From Ascaphus truei (taxonomy: Eukaryota; Chordata; Amphibia; Anura; Ascaphidae), in assembly GCA_036426205.1 (NCBI GenBank), contig WSYH01001917.1:37912-101911 (forward strand): 64,000 nucleotides of DNA. Reading direction: 5' to 3'. The position numbers and the translations under genes were made by a program. How positions within the stretch are numbered: position 1 is the first letter of the stretch; every line of letters starts with the position of its first letter. Of the stretch, positions 1-10,396 are shown piece after piece. The notes beneath the pieces are model-generated. The model saw only the letters and a list, made by a program, of their open reading frames with translations. It searched no databases and was not told the DNA's origin.

Positions 1-4
1 GGTT

Positions 5-1197
5 ATGGAGGATTTCAAAAAGATAACAACCAGGATGGATGACGCTAATCTTACAAGAACTGAGTCTATGGCGATAAAAGAACTTAAGGCGATGCGGGAT
101 GTCGTCATCAAACTCAGTGACAAAGGCGGCAACATTGTCATCTGGCCTGAGGTGATGTATGAAAGAGAAGCATATAAACAACTTAAAAACCATGCATGCT
201 ACACAGAAATTGCCTCAGACCCCACAATCCACTATAAAGCTGAAATTGACTCTATACTGAGGTCAGCGGTGCTAGATAAATTTATCACAGATCGTAATAG
301 TCAGGCCCTAACTTTAAAATTTCCCAGAGTTCCAACATTTTACCTGTTACCTAAGGTACACAAGGACCCGACCCACCCCCCGGGGAGGCCCATCGTGTCA
401 GGCATAGGGGGGTTGTGCGAACCCATCTGCAGATTTATAGACTCTTTTCTGTAATTTTCAGTGGAGACGCTGCCATCTTATATTAGAGATACGATGGATG
501 TGTTGGCGCACCTAGCCCACATCACGGTCGATGAGAATACACTTCTGGCGACCTGTGATGTGGAGTCTCTCTATACATGCATTGATCATGAGGATGGTTT
601 GCGCGCCACACAATTCTATCTGTCCATGCAGAACGTCTCCGCTGGACTGATGGACCTTATCCTGAAGCTATTGAGGTTTATCCTCACTCACAACTACTTT
701 ATCTTCAGGAATAGGTACTATCTGCAGAGAAGAGGCACTGCGATGGGGGCCACTTGCGCACCCTCCTATGCCAACCTCTTCCTGGGCTGGTGGGAACGGG
801 AAATGGTGTTCTCTGAGGAGAATGCAGAGTTCACTCAACACGTGTTATTGTGATTGAGATGCATCACGATGTGCTGATCCTTTGGCAGGGCACTGCCGCG
901 GGGTTCAAAAGCTTCGTCGATGTTCTCAATCACAACGACATGAATATTAAACTTACCTTTACCTGCAGTAATACACAGGTGGAATTTTTGGATCTCTATA
1001 TCAATTTGGGGCCTGATGGCATCCTACATACTGACATCTTCCGCAAAAAAACAGCCACAAATGCCATACTTCACGCATCCAGCTTCCACCTGGAACACCA
1101 AATCAAGGGTATTCCTAAAAGCGAATTTTTGCGTCTTAAACGCAATGTATCCACAGAGAAAGGTTTTTCTGCAAGGGCAGGGGAGATGAGGGAATGA
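5..1197 (+). pseudogene. PLE-1 reverse transcriptase (decayed)
   Basis: This reverse transcriptase would copy PLE RNA at a nicked chromosomal target. Recognisable PLE motifs, in order, are the KGGNIVIW region near residue 40, LPKVHK followed by PPGRPIVSG near 120, LPSYIRDT at 464, CDVESLYTCIDHEDG near 550-600, THNYFIF near 690 and GTAMGATCAPSYANLF near 735-785. Reading is continuous except for a TAA at 452-454 in an otherwise unchanged frame, a frameshift around 845-865, and a TGA at 1195-1197. The frameshift falls exactly where the catalytic Y-x-D-D box should be; only HHDVLILW is readable, so the enzyme is dead. The TGA stands where relatives have an arginine codon and could be CGA-to-TGA CpG decay (inference). 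The frame resumes directly into the endonuclease ORF. Confidence 0.85.
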
Positions 1198-1227
1198 TTT
1201 AGTCAGAGAGGGTACAGCAAACGCAGC

Positions 1228-1995
1228 GTGGAGAGGGGTTACAAAATAGCATTAGACACCCCCAGAGATACTCTATTGTTCCCCAAAACGAAAATTGCCT
1301 CAGACCGCAAAATCCGCTTTATAGGAACATATAACAAACAATGGCCCATATTGCGCCAAACACTCCAAAGTCATTGGAACATTCTTATGACTGACCCAGA
1401 TCTCAAGCAAGCACTGGGTGACAAAATCACCATGAGCAGCCGTAAGTCCCCCAATCTTAGGGACAAACTTGTGACCAGCCATTTTGTCCCTACTACGAAT
1501 GACACTTTTCTTTCAACGTCTAGGAAAAAGGGCTTTTTCAAATGTAAAAACTGCTCCGCTTGTCGATACTTGTGCCAGACAGAAGTGTTTACCGATTCCT
1601 CCAAGACCCATACTTTTAAAATCAAAGAAAGTCTTGGGTGTAAATCGAAGGGTGTAATATATTGCATCATTTGTCCATGTGGGCTTCCCTATATAGGGAT
1701 GACAACACGTGAACTAAGGTTTAGAATACTTGAACACGTGAGGAACATCAAAAATGCCCCAAGAGACCTCCAGGCGTTTAAGAAAATAACCTCGGTAGCC
1801 AGACATTTCTTTCTGGCACATGCATCGGACTTTAACCTTCTACAAGCATTTGCGATTGAGAGAGTAAGTCTAGGGCTGAGAGGTGGCGACTTAGAGAAGG
1901 CACTTCTGTGTAGGGAGTCCAGGTGGATTGTTCAAATGGACTCGATGATTCCTCGGGGCTTGAACGATTACCTGGGCTTCGCTATGTTCCTATAG
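1228..1995 (+). pseudogene. PLE-1 thumb/linker and GIY-YIG endonuclease
   Basis: This is the C-terminal part of the same polyprotein, in the same frame as 850-1197 and separated from it only by the stop at 1195. It has a cysteine-rich linker (CKNCSACRYLC, near nucleotide 1545-1580) as PLEs of this type do. The GIY-YIG fold follows: GVIYCIICPCGLPYIG near 1650-1700, then the R-x-x-E-H helix (RFRILEHV). A conserved tail ends at 1995. In the family this domain nicks target DNA. The module itself has no stop and keeps the catalytic Tyr pair and Arg, so it is the best preserved part of PLE-1, but without the RT it is not functional as an element. Confidence 0.85.
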
Positions 1996-4560
1996 GCGAA
2001 CCATTAATTTATTATTCTGTATACAGGATATATATTTTTTATTCTAACAGATGCCAACTTGAAATAACTCCATATGTAATATGATGAGAATCTCATACAC
2101 CCCTCTCTTTCTCCCCCTTCCCCCCTCTTATTATTCATCCACAGAGTCCTGGGTTTGCACGCCATCATTCCGCCAGAAGTTTGAATTTATCTATACTCAA
2201 CCTGGGGACCATATCTCTTGAATGCAGGACTCCTAATTTACACCTTGAGTCCACTAGGAGACTGCTACGTTATTATCTTCGTTTGGACATCATCGGAAGG
2301 ACTCATTGCTGTTATGCTCAATCATGTTATACATGACATCTTATATCTCCAATTAGAGACGTATATCTGGAAGGACAACATCAGGCTCATTTTCTATTAT
2401 GGAATAAGCTGATTACATATCATGCTTTGATACCTAGCTAGGATTTTTATCAACGGATCCTAAGGGACAAGGACTCCATCTATATCCAGGTCATGATTGA
2501 TCCATGGATAAATACCTGTGTTGGTTGACATGTAAGTGACACGAGTCAAGTCTGCTCCTCATGCATATTTAAACGTACTGTTAATCCATAGCTATATGTG
2601 GGACTATCCCCCACTGTGATCTTGTAAATTTATTGGTATATGTGTTGAGATTTCATCTATTATGAGAGGAATTATATACCTATATTTCCTTGGTTATAAT
2701 GTCCCCTCACATTCATTTTTCTCATGTACATTTGTATGTATGCCCCAGCCATAACTTACTTGCCTGTGCTCTATCTACTTTCATGCTCACCACAGTAATG
2801 CTGACCACTTTATTGTTTGTCTATAGCTCCCTCAGATAAAGAGCATGTGCCTGCTATAATTGCACTATTTCCATGTGCATACTGACTGCAGTTAAATCCC
2901 TACATGTGTTTTACTTGCAAGTGTCGATCCATATGTACTGCGCATGTGCAGGGAGCAATGTAGTGTCAGCTCTGTTTTGTGACCACACGGGGCCGTCTGG
3001 AGAACTGGCGCGCATGCGCATTAGAGTGTATACAGAGACAATTTTGCCTGCATGGCCATGACTCAACACAGGGCGCTTTGGGCTCTGACTATAGCGCCAC
3101 TTGATGATGTCACGGACATGCGCAGTGGCATCCGTGAAGCCCGTTTTTTGCCCTTAGTGTGAGTACCCTGAGACAGACCCCTCAAACACCTGTGGCTATT
3201 TGTTTTGATCAGTTGCAGCAGTATACTAGACGACCTTGTAGTGGGATGACTCCACATGATGTCATATGAATACTTGGGACATACCAGAAAGGTATGATTG
3301 CCAATATTTCCCCTTCTTGGAGGAGGGGGCGTCCCTACAATATAGTGTTATCATTGGTTTACTCACTGTGACACCCATAGACTCATATAGTTACATCAAC
3401 ACACACACCTGTCTGCTCTTTGTATAATAGATTACTGATTGATCTCACCAGGTGACCACATTCACTAGCCCACTTAGGTTCCTTTTTAAAACACGCATGT
3501 CACCCTGCCTACATCACCACTCCCAGTAGAAGGCCCTTGGCCGAAATGCGTAGGAGCAGGTCTAGTAGGCAGGATCCCCTGGTCTGTCCCCCCTTTGGGA
3601 CACGTTATCATGCTGTGAGCATTGCTCCTTGTCTCCTCCTTCCATTTTTGCTGTGTACCTGAACATAGGTGATGTATTACTCTCTGTTGCTGCAGGCCTA
3701 AGTGTGCTTTCTAGGCTCTAGATTGTGTATCTCTTTTTTCATTTACATGCCATAGACATACCCTAGATTTATGGGGATATAAGTGTGTTGTGATTTTGTA
3801 TTTGATCACGTAGCCATAGCCATGGTTGCTTGGCCTGTTGTCTGTTTCATTGTACTTACCTTGTCAGGTACCTTATAGTATTATTATTGTCTATTTTGAC
3901 ATTTGGTCTGTTTCCTATTAGAACACACCCTAGGAGAATTGTCAAGTTTTGCAATGTACAGGGGATCCATGCCCTCATTTTAACTTTCTGTGCTTTGTTT
4001 TTAACCATTGTTCTGTGACAATCAACCAATAAAGATTATGTGATTTGTACTATCCAGTATACTAGAGTGCTTCCTATTTAGGGCCTTTTTTCTCTCTCTC
4101 ATCCTATTTAATTGCCCTTATAGCACCACCGACATATCACTGTATATTGATTAAATCCAGTGTCGGTATTTAGTTGCAATTATCTATCCTGTGGATGCGG
4201 GGTCCCCTCTTTCTCCCACATAAATATATTTACGCGTTAGTTACCGTTGGTGTCCTTGTGCGTTGTTTGGTCATACCGTGTGCATGATAGCACACAGTGG
4301 TTGTTGGTACAACGATGCCAGAAGCATCTAACCAGCATTGGAAATCTGCAATGCATTGTCCGCTCGTCTATATCTCCTTAATTCCCATGCTGAGATCCTT
4401 TGAAACCTTTTTAACAGGCATTGCTGCGAGTAGAAAGAAATACAAGCACAAGAATGTATATTCGATGTTTAGTCGATGTGTATTCAATGTGCAGTGAATC
4501 CACAAAATGGATGGTGTATTTATATGTTAATGACTCACATTAGAGTACGCCCACTTTTAA
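1996..4560. other. PLE-1 tail and flanking non-coding DNA
   Basis: No convincing coding sequence is present. The stretch is AT-rich and seems to be the PLE 3' untranslated and pseudo-LTR region. It includes a hammerhead-like motif at 3520-3556 and an AATAAAG at about 4029. Beyond about 4090 I see nothing identifiable before the BEN-like ORF. Confidence 0.5.
3520..3556 (+). ncRNA. Degenerate hammerhead-ribozyme-like motif in PLE-1 tail
   Basis: Stem I is CTCC (3520-3523) with GGAG (3553-3556). Stem II is GGCC (3532-3535) with GGCC (3539-3542) around a 3-nt loop. GAAA is at 3543-3546, with the cleavage-site triplet GTA at 3550-3552. The first core strand reads CAGTAGA instead of CUGANGA (positions 4 and 6 changed), with one extra A before stem II, so it is almost certainly inactive. 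Its position downstream of the PLE coding region, on the same strand, fits a PLE pseudo-LTR ribozyme. Confidence 0.5.
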
Positions 4561-4942
4561 CACCTGTACCTCGTTGCCATGCAAAAAAGGTTACACACTT
4601 TGCATAGCCCACCACTCCATGATCTGTATCTGAACTTTCCCTTGTCCAGATACTGCATTGTGACATCTGCTTCCATGGATCAACCCCGATTCTACGGACG
4701 CAGGAACCCACTCGCCTCTGCCGTGCCTGTCATGCAGAAAAAGCGAAAGGCGGGAGCCATTTCCAAGCCAAGGCCAAAGCGACAGGCTAAGGCTAATAAA
4801 GAAAACCTTCTGCTGACCCCAAAGGCTAAGGGTTTTAATACACGTAAGCCTTATTATGTCAAGAAGAAATTTGGTGATGTACACTCGAAGCAAAACAAAT
4901 GGCAGCCAATCCATCAAACCCACATACCACTTCCTCGATTAC

Positions 4943-5200
4943 GCTTCGATGATTCTGCCGCTGCTCTACCGGAAATCCACAGCCCATCTTCTCCACTACT
5001 CGTCCACGACGCTGCCGCTGCTCTCCCGGAAACCCACAGCCCATCTTCTCCACTACTCTTCGATGACGCTGCCGCTGGTCTCCCGGAAATCCACAGGTCA
5101 CTTTCTCCATTACGCTTAGACGACTCTGCCGCTTCTCTCCCGGAAATCCACAGGTCACTTTCTCCATCCTTCTTCGACGATGCTGCCGCTTCTCTCCAGG
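4943..5200 (+). repeat. 57-bp in-frame tandem repeat inside the BEN-like ORF
   Basis: Five copies of a 57-bp unit encode 19-residue repeats with the core DDSAAALPEIH followed by Ser/Pro-rich residues. The first four are well conserved; the fifth degenerates after DDAAASL. The repeat stays in frame throughout. The antisense open frames here are by-products of the repeat. Confidence 0.85.
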
Positions 5201-5355
5201 GAACCCCCATCTCATCCTCCGTAGCACCCATCCACCCAGATGTCCACAGCACCCCATGCACAAGATCCAGCTCGTTAAACCGCATGCTGAATGGGTTAAG
5301 TGTCGATATCCCCGGGAACTCTACTATACTGGTAAAGATAGATCTTCTTTTAGAG

Positions 5356-5460
5356 ACCATGCCAAATATGGACCAACGGATGGAGAAGATGAATCAACTG
5401 ATGGAGAAGATGGATCAACGGATGGAGAAGATGGATCAACGGATGGAGAAGATAGAGACT
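5356..5460 (+). repeat. 21-bp in-frame repeat encoding a coiled coil
   Basis: About four to five copies of a 21-bp unit encode the heptad MDQRMEK. Met and Ile occupy the repeating hydrophobic positions, with Glu, Lys and Arg elsewhere. This predicts a short helix for self-association just before the Pro-rich linker. Confidence 0.8.
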
Positions 5461-6129
5461 GACATAGCGGGGATACATTATTTGCTCGGAGTTCGTGCCC
5501 CTGTATCTCCGACGCCGGAGCAGGAGGGTGGAATGGATGGGATGAATGGGACCCTCGACTGCCTTCCATCACCAGGCGCACCCCCTCCACCAGAAGAATA
5601 TGTGTACATGTATGCCATTGACGAGGATGACATGACAACCCCGTCAAGACCACGCCAGGAGACAACACGGCGACCAAGACAGGAGGAAAGCATTCTCCCA
5701 GACAACCTACCCTCGCTCGCCGCCACAAGCATACCCGCTCACAGAAGAACACCAGCTTCCAGAATCCAACCCACATACGCTTGCATCGATACAGTGCCCG
5801 ATATCATCCTGCGCGAGCTGCCCAATCCACTCAGGGAGAAGTATAGGGTGATGAGTGCTGGTTTACCCTAGAAGTATGCCATGTTAATTTTCAAGCACCA
5901 CGTGTCCTATTTGGTGTACTGCGGGTGGGCCAACAATGTAAACTACGAAGGAAATCGCGAAAAAAGGGCGCTTCCTGAAAATTTAAGGACTATTGTGGAG
6001 GAATTGCGGCACTATTTTTCAATTACAGATTCTGTAATGAAAATCGTGAGAGATGCCATTATTGGCATTTTGCGTCATACCAGGCATCGGCCCTGGAAGG
6101 ACAATCTGGTGGGGATCGAATTTGCGTGA

Positions 6130-7634
6130 CTGTTCAAATGTTGTTTATTTTTTGACTTGTTGCTTGTTTTATTTTGTATTAATAAAGAAATGTTTTTACT
6201 TACACAAGACTTGCACAACTCCAGTCCTCGAGGGTGTGTTTGCGGCCCTCGAGGATTGGAGTTGTGCAGGCCTGACTGTTCAGCACACCATCCTTGTTTT
6301 AAATTTTATTAATAAAGATTTTTTTTTACTAACACCATACAGTTGTGCTGTACATGTTTTGACTTTCTGTACTTTAATAAAGGAGATGTTGCGTATTTTA
6401 AATTTTATTAATAAAGAATTTTTTTTACCAACACCATACAGTTGTGCTGTAAATGTTTTGACTTTCTGTATTTTAATAAAGGAGATGTTGCGTGTTTTAA
6501 ATTTTATTAATAAAGATTTTTTTTTACTTACACAAGACCTGCACATCTCCCGGTTTTCGGTATCCTGAAAACCGGGCCTGTTTGCGGCCCTCAAGGACTG
6601 GAGTTGTGCAGGCCTGACTTACTGTATTGTACACCATCCTACTGTAAATGTTTTGACTTTCTGTACATAAATGGTTTTACTAGCAGTACACCATACACCT
6701 GTAAATGTTTTGAATTGCTGTACACTATCAAAGTTTTTAAATTGTTTTTGTAAATAAATGTTTTGCTTACCCCATAAATGTTTTTGTACTTACTCCACCA
6801 ATAAAAGAAATTGTTGATTTTTTTAAAATTGTTTTATTGTCTCCTTTTACACTGTGACAAAATACAGTGTTTCTAGAACATACAGTATAGTTCTGTATAC
6901 TGTAGGCATGCTCAGTACATCACAAGAGTATTAAAACAATACATGCTGTACGGGTATAGAATACACATATATACTGGAAAACATGTAGAATAAATGCATA
7001 CTTTTTATTTTTCGGGTTTATTATACAGTATATATAAAAAAAAGTATTGCATACGGTCTGAAAACAACAGCATACTGTTTCAGGTTTTCTATGAAGCTCT
7101 CAGTTACAGTATTCTATCCTAATCAATAACAACGGCCACTAAACTGTTGACTCCGGTACGTGGTTTTTTAAATGCGATTCAGCAAGGTACAGGCATCGTT
7201 ACACAAAGCAATATTATCCATCGAAATCCCCCCATTTGCCGTTTTCTACATGAGTTGACAAAGTTTTCTTTTCTGAGGAAAAATAAAAGTACAAGTTTTA
7301 CTGTAATGGTCAGTCAGTCCCCCTAAAGAAGTTTCCACAGTCAGTCCCACCAATAATTTTCTCGGGGGGCCTCTCCTGTTCACATGCGCCTACTGTAGAT
7401 GTGATGACACGCATATGCGTTTCAAGAAGGTTCCAAACGCATGCGCCTAGCTTTCCACCAATTGTTCAGTATCTACTGTAGAAGCTGCTCAGCCAATGAT
7501 ATTGCTTACAGGAGAATCGCTTGACTGTGCATTGATATTGATATTTCAAAAAAAGTATAAAATACGGTAACATTACTCACCATAGACTTTGCCAATCAGC
7601 TGGCGCCGAGCCACTGCCAGTCCCGTATTCTTGA
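6130..7634. other. Spacer between the convergent BEN-like and forkhead-like ORFs
   Basis: No coding signal is seen. The left half is the AT-rich 3' region of the BEN-like ORF, with several AATAAA motifs and tandem 3' UTR copies (6176-6540). A short inverted GC-rich sequence flanks a cleavage-like region near 6210-6260. The right half (6840-7600) is AT-rich and unidentified. Confidence 0.5.
6176..6540 (+). terminator. Tandemly repeated polyadenylation region
   Basis: A block containing TTAATAAAG and the downstream CACCATACAGTTGTGCTG is repeated about three times (from 6178, 6308 and 6408, with another AATAAAG near 6510). The block lies immediately downstream of the BEN-like ORF on the same strand, so it reads as a 3' UTR whose poly(A) signal was amplified. 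Poly(A) use itself is inferred. Confidence 0.6.
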
Positions 7635-8238
7635 TTATACAACATAGTTGACAGGTGACAGCGGGACTACTACACCTGTAGTTGACAGCTGATGAGGCTG
7701 GAAATCACTTTGGTACATGCAAGCTTGCTGGAATCTGTACGCGAAATCCGGCTCAGGTTGCAGGTATCCGGGCGGGGACAGACAGCAAGGGTTGCCGCTC
7801 ACCAGGTTTTCACTGACGGTCGGACCGTTATTGGAAGCTGGCGCTGTCGCTGGCGCATTACTTGCCAGCGACTGACGTTTCTTAGTTGGTTTTAACATGA
7901 CCTTTCGCCTTTTGAAGTCTCCACTGATCAAAGACACGGGGAAAATCTGGTGCTACACACCAATACCCTCCAATAACACCGGGATCAATACGGAAAGAAC
8001 ACGGATCGATACATAACTTTTTCCTTATTGCACGCTTCCACACATGAGCATCTGGTGAAAATTTGTAAAAGTCATAGTTTTCGATAAAATACTGATACAT
8101 TTGACCGACTGTTGCGATCTTATCATCTGTTGCATTAATCGCGGCCCATATTAAATAAGCGTACGTTATGTCGGGTTTTTGGAACACGGACTGCAGTTGT
8201 GCACTCATTTTGGGACTCTCTGGACAATAAAACAACAC
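7635..8238 (-). pseudogene. Forkhead (winged-helix)-like protein with one frameshift
   Basis: The ORF runs 8238 to 7882, then continues from about 7937 to 7635 in another frame. Start candidates are 8238 and an internal Met at 8208 (MSAQLQSVFQ). Residues about 21-105 match the forkhead layout: KPDITYAYLIWAAI (helix 1), ATVGQMYQYFIENYDFY (helix 2), WKRAIRKKLCIDPCSFRI (recognition helix), then a glycine-containing wing and YWCVAPDF. The second frame starts SGDFKRRKV, which matches the usual post-domain basic wing, so the frame change near 7920-7937 is probably a 1-bp indel. The normally near-invariant N-S-I-R-H-N of the recognition helix is R-A-I-R-K-K here, so DNA contacts should differ from classical Fox proteins. 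The C-terminus is short, about 85 residues, and Pro/Ser-rich. No intron is visible, and I cannot assign a Fox subfamily. Confidence 0.6.
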
Positions 8239-8385
8239 CAGACACTGTGCATTTATTTTTTAATATGAAAAGCCTAAATTGATACATTATTGTAACTTCT
8301 TCAGTATCAAGGTCAATTTACAATAGACCACTGTGGTATTTTTTTAAACACCTGCAAGTCGACACATTACTGAAGCGCATGCGCA

Positions 8386-8515
8386 TTACAATTCATGAAT
8401 ATCTGCCACCTGGCGGATACGCGAAGAATTGTAACCAATTAAATCTGAACCATTATCAATAAACACATCAATAAACACATCAACTGCGGGTGACGCCGGC
8501 ATGAATGCAACATGA
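8386..8515 (+). mobile_element. Fragment of the 397-bp TA-type MITE family
   Basis: The fragment shares TTACAATTCATGAAT, the CACGCGAAG-like core (here ATACGCGAAG) and the CCATTATCA-ACA stretch with the complete copies at 47248-47644 and 62625-63021. Both terminal repeats are missing. Confidence 0.55.
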
Positions 8516-8735
8516 ATACGGCATGAACGCGATGAAGTGCGTGGCATTCGGAAAAAATCCCCCAAACAAATCGCAGATGTTGGAAAATAAAAGGGGCCGC
8601 GGATGTACACAGTGGGCTTAATTGGGGAGCTATCATTGATAGCTCACTAGAAGTGAAAAGTGGGTCAGCTAGATTGCTGTGTATTAACCCTTGTCCCATA
8701 TGCAGGTCACATGCTCACAGGTGGGCAGTACGTGA

Positions 8736-8741
8736 CATATA

Positions 8742-8775
<34 letters not shown>
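8736..8775. repeat. (AT)n microsatellite
   Basis: Uninterrupted alternating A and T for about 24 bp, then TAC and further AT repeats. Confidence 0.9.
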
Positions 8776-8776
<1 letters not shown>

Positions 8777-9620
8777 TAATATGTATATATTAACTCTGAC
8801 AATATTCTTTAACATATCAAAGATATAGGGTGGAGAAATCCAAGTGACGTTTCTCAGGACATGGGTATGTGGCTCTTACTAATTTAATATCTGTGTATTT
8901 TAAAGGGTTTGAACGAGGCCCAAGGGAATTGTGGGGCCAATGCTATAAGCGTTCATAAGCCACTTATCGAGCACTTATCGGCCAAAATGCCTACTGCGAT
9001 TCTGCAAGCCTCGATAAGAGGGCGATAAAAGAATGAATCGACAAATTTTTCAGCCGTCGATAAAAGATCGCCAGGTGAGCGGCGATAAGCCACTTATCGG
9101 CAGGTTCTGAAACTCGTACAATTCTAGTAGCCGCAATTAGGTTATCGAGGCCTATCACAGCTCTACAATGGTGAGTTTCTCCCAAAATCCTGTCTTGAGG
9201 CTGGTGAGAAGCTGCTGAGAGGCAGCGAGAGAGGACTTGGAAAAAAAAGATATTTACATACATTCAATATTTCTCTTTGCTTTAGAAGTCTTCACCGTCC
9301 GAATCTGCAAGCTCTCGTACCGTGACGTCATCACCCGCAATCCAATGCCATCCACCTTGAATACCAGCATCAGGTTAAAACAAATCTTCTTTCTTTTATC
9401 TTCTATCACTGTCTTCTTTCTTCATCTGTCATTATTTTCTTCTTTTCTTTAATCTTCTTTCTTCATCTGTCAATCCAAAGGCCCATGGTAAATTCACAAC
9501 AGGATGTTGTCATGTCGGCTTTTTGAGGTAAAATGAGACGTACAGGCCTTATATATGGCCTTTACCATCATATTTTAGGGTCAGATAGTACAGCTCCAAA
9601 CTGATTGGATGCTGTATTAT

Positions 9621-9910
9621 GTGCCCGCCTCATTATTTTTTTTTTTAAGGATTTGACGTCATCTCCAAGGGATGTATGTCACATCCTTAAAACCAAATGG
9701 CTATATCACATGGTATTACATCCAAGGGGATTGAAGACAATCCCATTGTTTGCTGCACCATGTAATAGGTTACATGAGTTCAAAAGGATATGACATAACT
9801 TTAAGGAATGATGTCACATCCTTTTGTGATATTGCCAGTTGGTTTGAAGGATGTGACGTACCTCCCTTAGAGATGACGTCACATCCTTAAAAAAAAAAAG
9901 AGGCAGGCAC
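9621..9910. mobile_element. Palindromic MITE with CRE-like terminal repeats
   Basis: The left end, GTGCCCGCCT (9621-9630), is complementary to AGGCAGGCAC (9901-9910) with one mismatch. The homology continues inward through an A/T run and the palindrome TGACGTCA. Internal copies of ATGTCACATCCTT occur in both orientations. The whole 290 bp would fold back. No coding capacity and no clear target duplication were seen. Confidence 0.65.
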
Positions 9911-10396
9911 ATGATAAAGCTCCTTTGTAGAGATAAACGGTTAGAGGACCCCTGTCGTGTATGTTTTTTTGGCTAATATGCCTAATAAACTGTTTTATTT
10001 TTTATACCTGCCTCTTGCCCTCTTCCAATTTTTGCAATGCTCCATCTTTTCCCCTTCTACATTTATTTATTTTTATGTTTGTGATTGCCCATTGACTGAT
10101 AATGTTTTAATGTGTGCCAGGGTACAGATAAATGCAGTGACAACCAATGCATTTTTGGCAACTGCTTGTTTTGAATTGATTGTAAATGTTTCTATTTATT
10201 TTTAATGTTTGGGTTCAATTGTGTGGAATTTGGATGGCTTGTTTTTAGTACATTTTAGGATTGGTTAGCGTTTTAAATTAAATATTTGTTTTGTTGGCTA
10301 CTGGTTTAAATGCATTAATTGTTTTGTTGGCTAATGTTTAAAATTATATAATTGTTTTGTTGGTTAGTGCTTTTATTTATTAAATTCATTGGTTAG
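9911..10396. other. AT-rich non-coding stretch
   Basis: TTTTGTTGGCTA-like motifs recur between 10250 and 10390. No gene or clear element is seen. Confidence 0.4.

Larger units (their letters stand above)
1..4090 (+). mobile_element. Penelope-like retroelement PLE-1, 5'-truncated by the window edge
   Basis: The element contains an RT (5-1197), a linker and GIY-YIG endonuclease (1228-1995), then about 2 kb of non-coding tail. The tail holds a hammerhead-like motif at 3520-3556 and a polyadenylation-like AATAAAG near 4029. RT followed by a C-terminal GIY-YIG domain is the hallmark of Penelope-like elements, and PLE terminal repeats are known to carry hammerhead motifs. ORF1 and the RT N-terminus lie outside the window. 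The right boundary near 4090 is a guess from the AATAAA-like tail; I saw no target-site duplication. The element is decayed by two in-frame stops and one frameshift. Confidence 0.8.
4579..6129 (+). pseudogene. BEN-domain-like protein, one in-frame stop
   Basis: A single frame of about 516 codons is interrupted only by TAG at 5869-5871. The first ATG is 4579; a second at 4675 (MDQPRFYGRR) has G at +4 and may be the real start. From the second start: a Lys/Arg-rich segment resembling a nuclear localisation signal, five 19-residue repeats (pattern DDSAAALPEIHSPSSPL, 4943-5200), a short coiled coil of MDQRMEK heptads (5356-5460), and a Pro/Thr-rich acidic region. After the stop comes a module resembling a BEN domain: GWANNVNYEGNREKRALP, then LRTIVEELRHYF and a basic helix (5920-6110). 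BEN domains bind DNA or chromatin proteins. No intron is seen, and AATAAA follows at 6180. The TAG cuts the protein at the start of the BEN module. It could be a recent null mutation, a readthrough stop or an unrecognised splice site (CCCTAG). I do not recognise the family beyond the domain. Confidence 0.55.
8239..9620. other. Non-coding MITE debris and AT microsatellite
   Basis: No gene is seen. It contains a partial copy of the 397-bp TA-type MITE (8386-8515), an (AT)n tract at 8736-8775, and a region around 8940-9160 where CACTTATCG and its complement recur, suggesting another decayed inverted-repeat element. Confidence 0.5.

Noticed and set aside
4591..5776. Several antisense and alternate-frame ORFs over the BEN-like gene
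   Set aside because: They are by-products of the in-frame 57-bp and 21-bp repeats.
5869..5880. Intron acceptor explaining the TAG in the BEN-like ORF
   Set aside because: CCCTAG could be a splice site, but no matching donor or branch region was evident and the frame continues unchanged across the stop.
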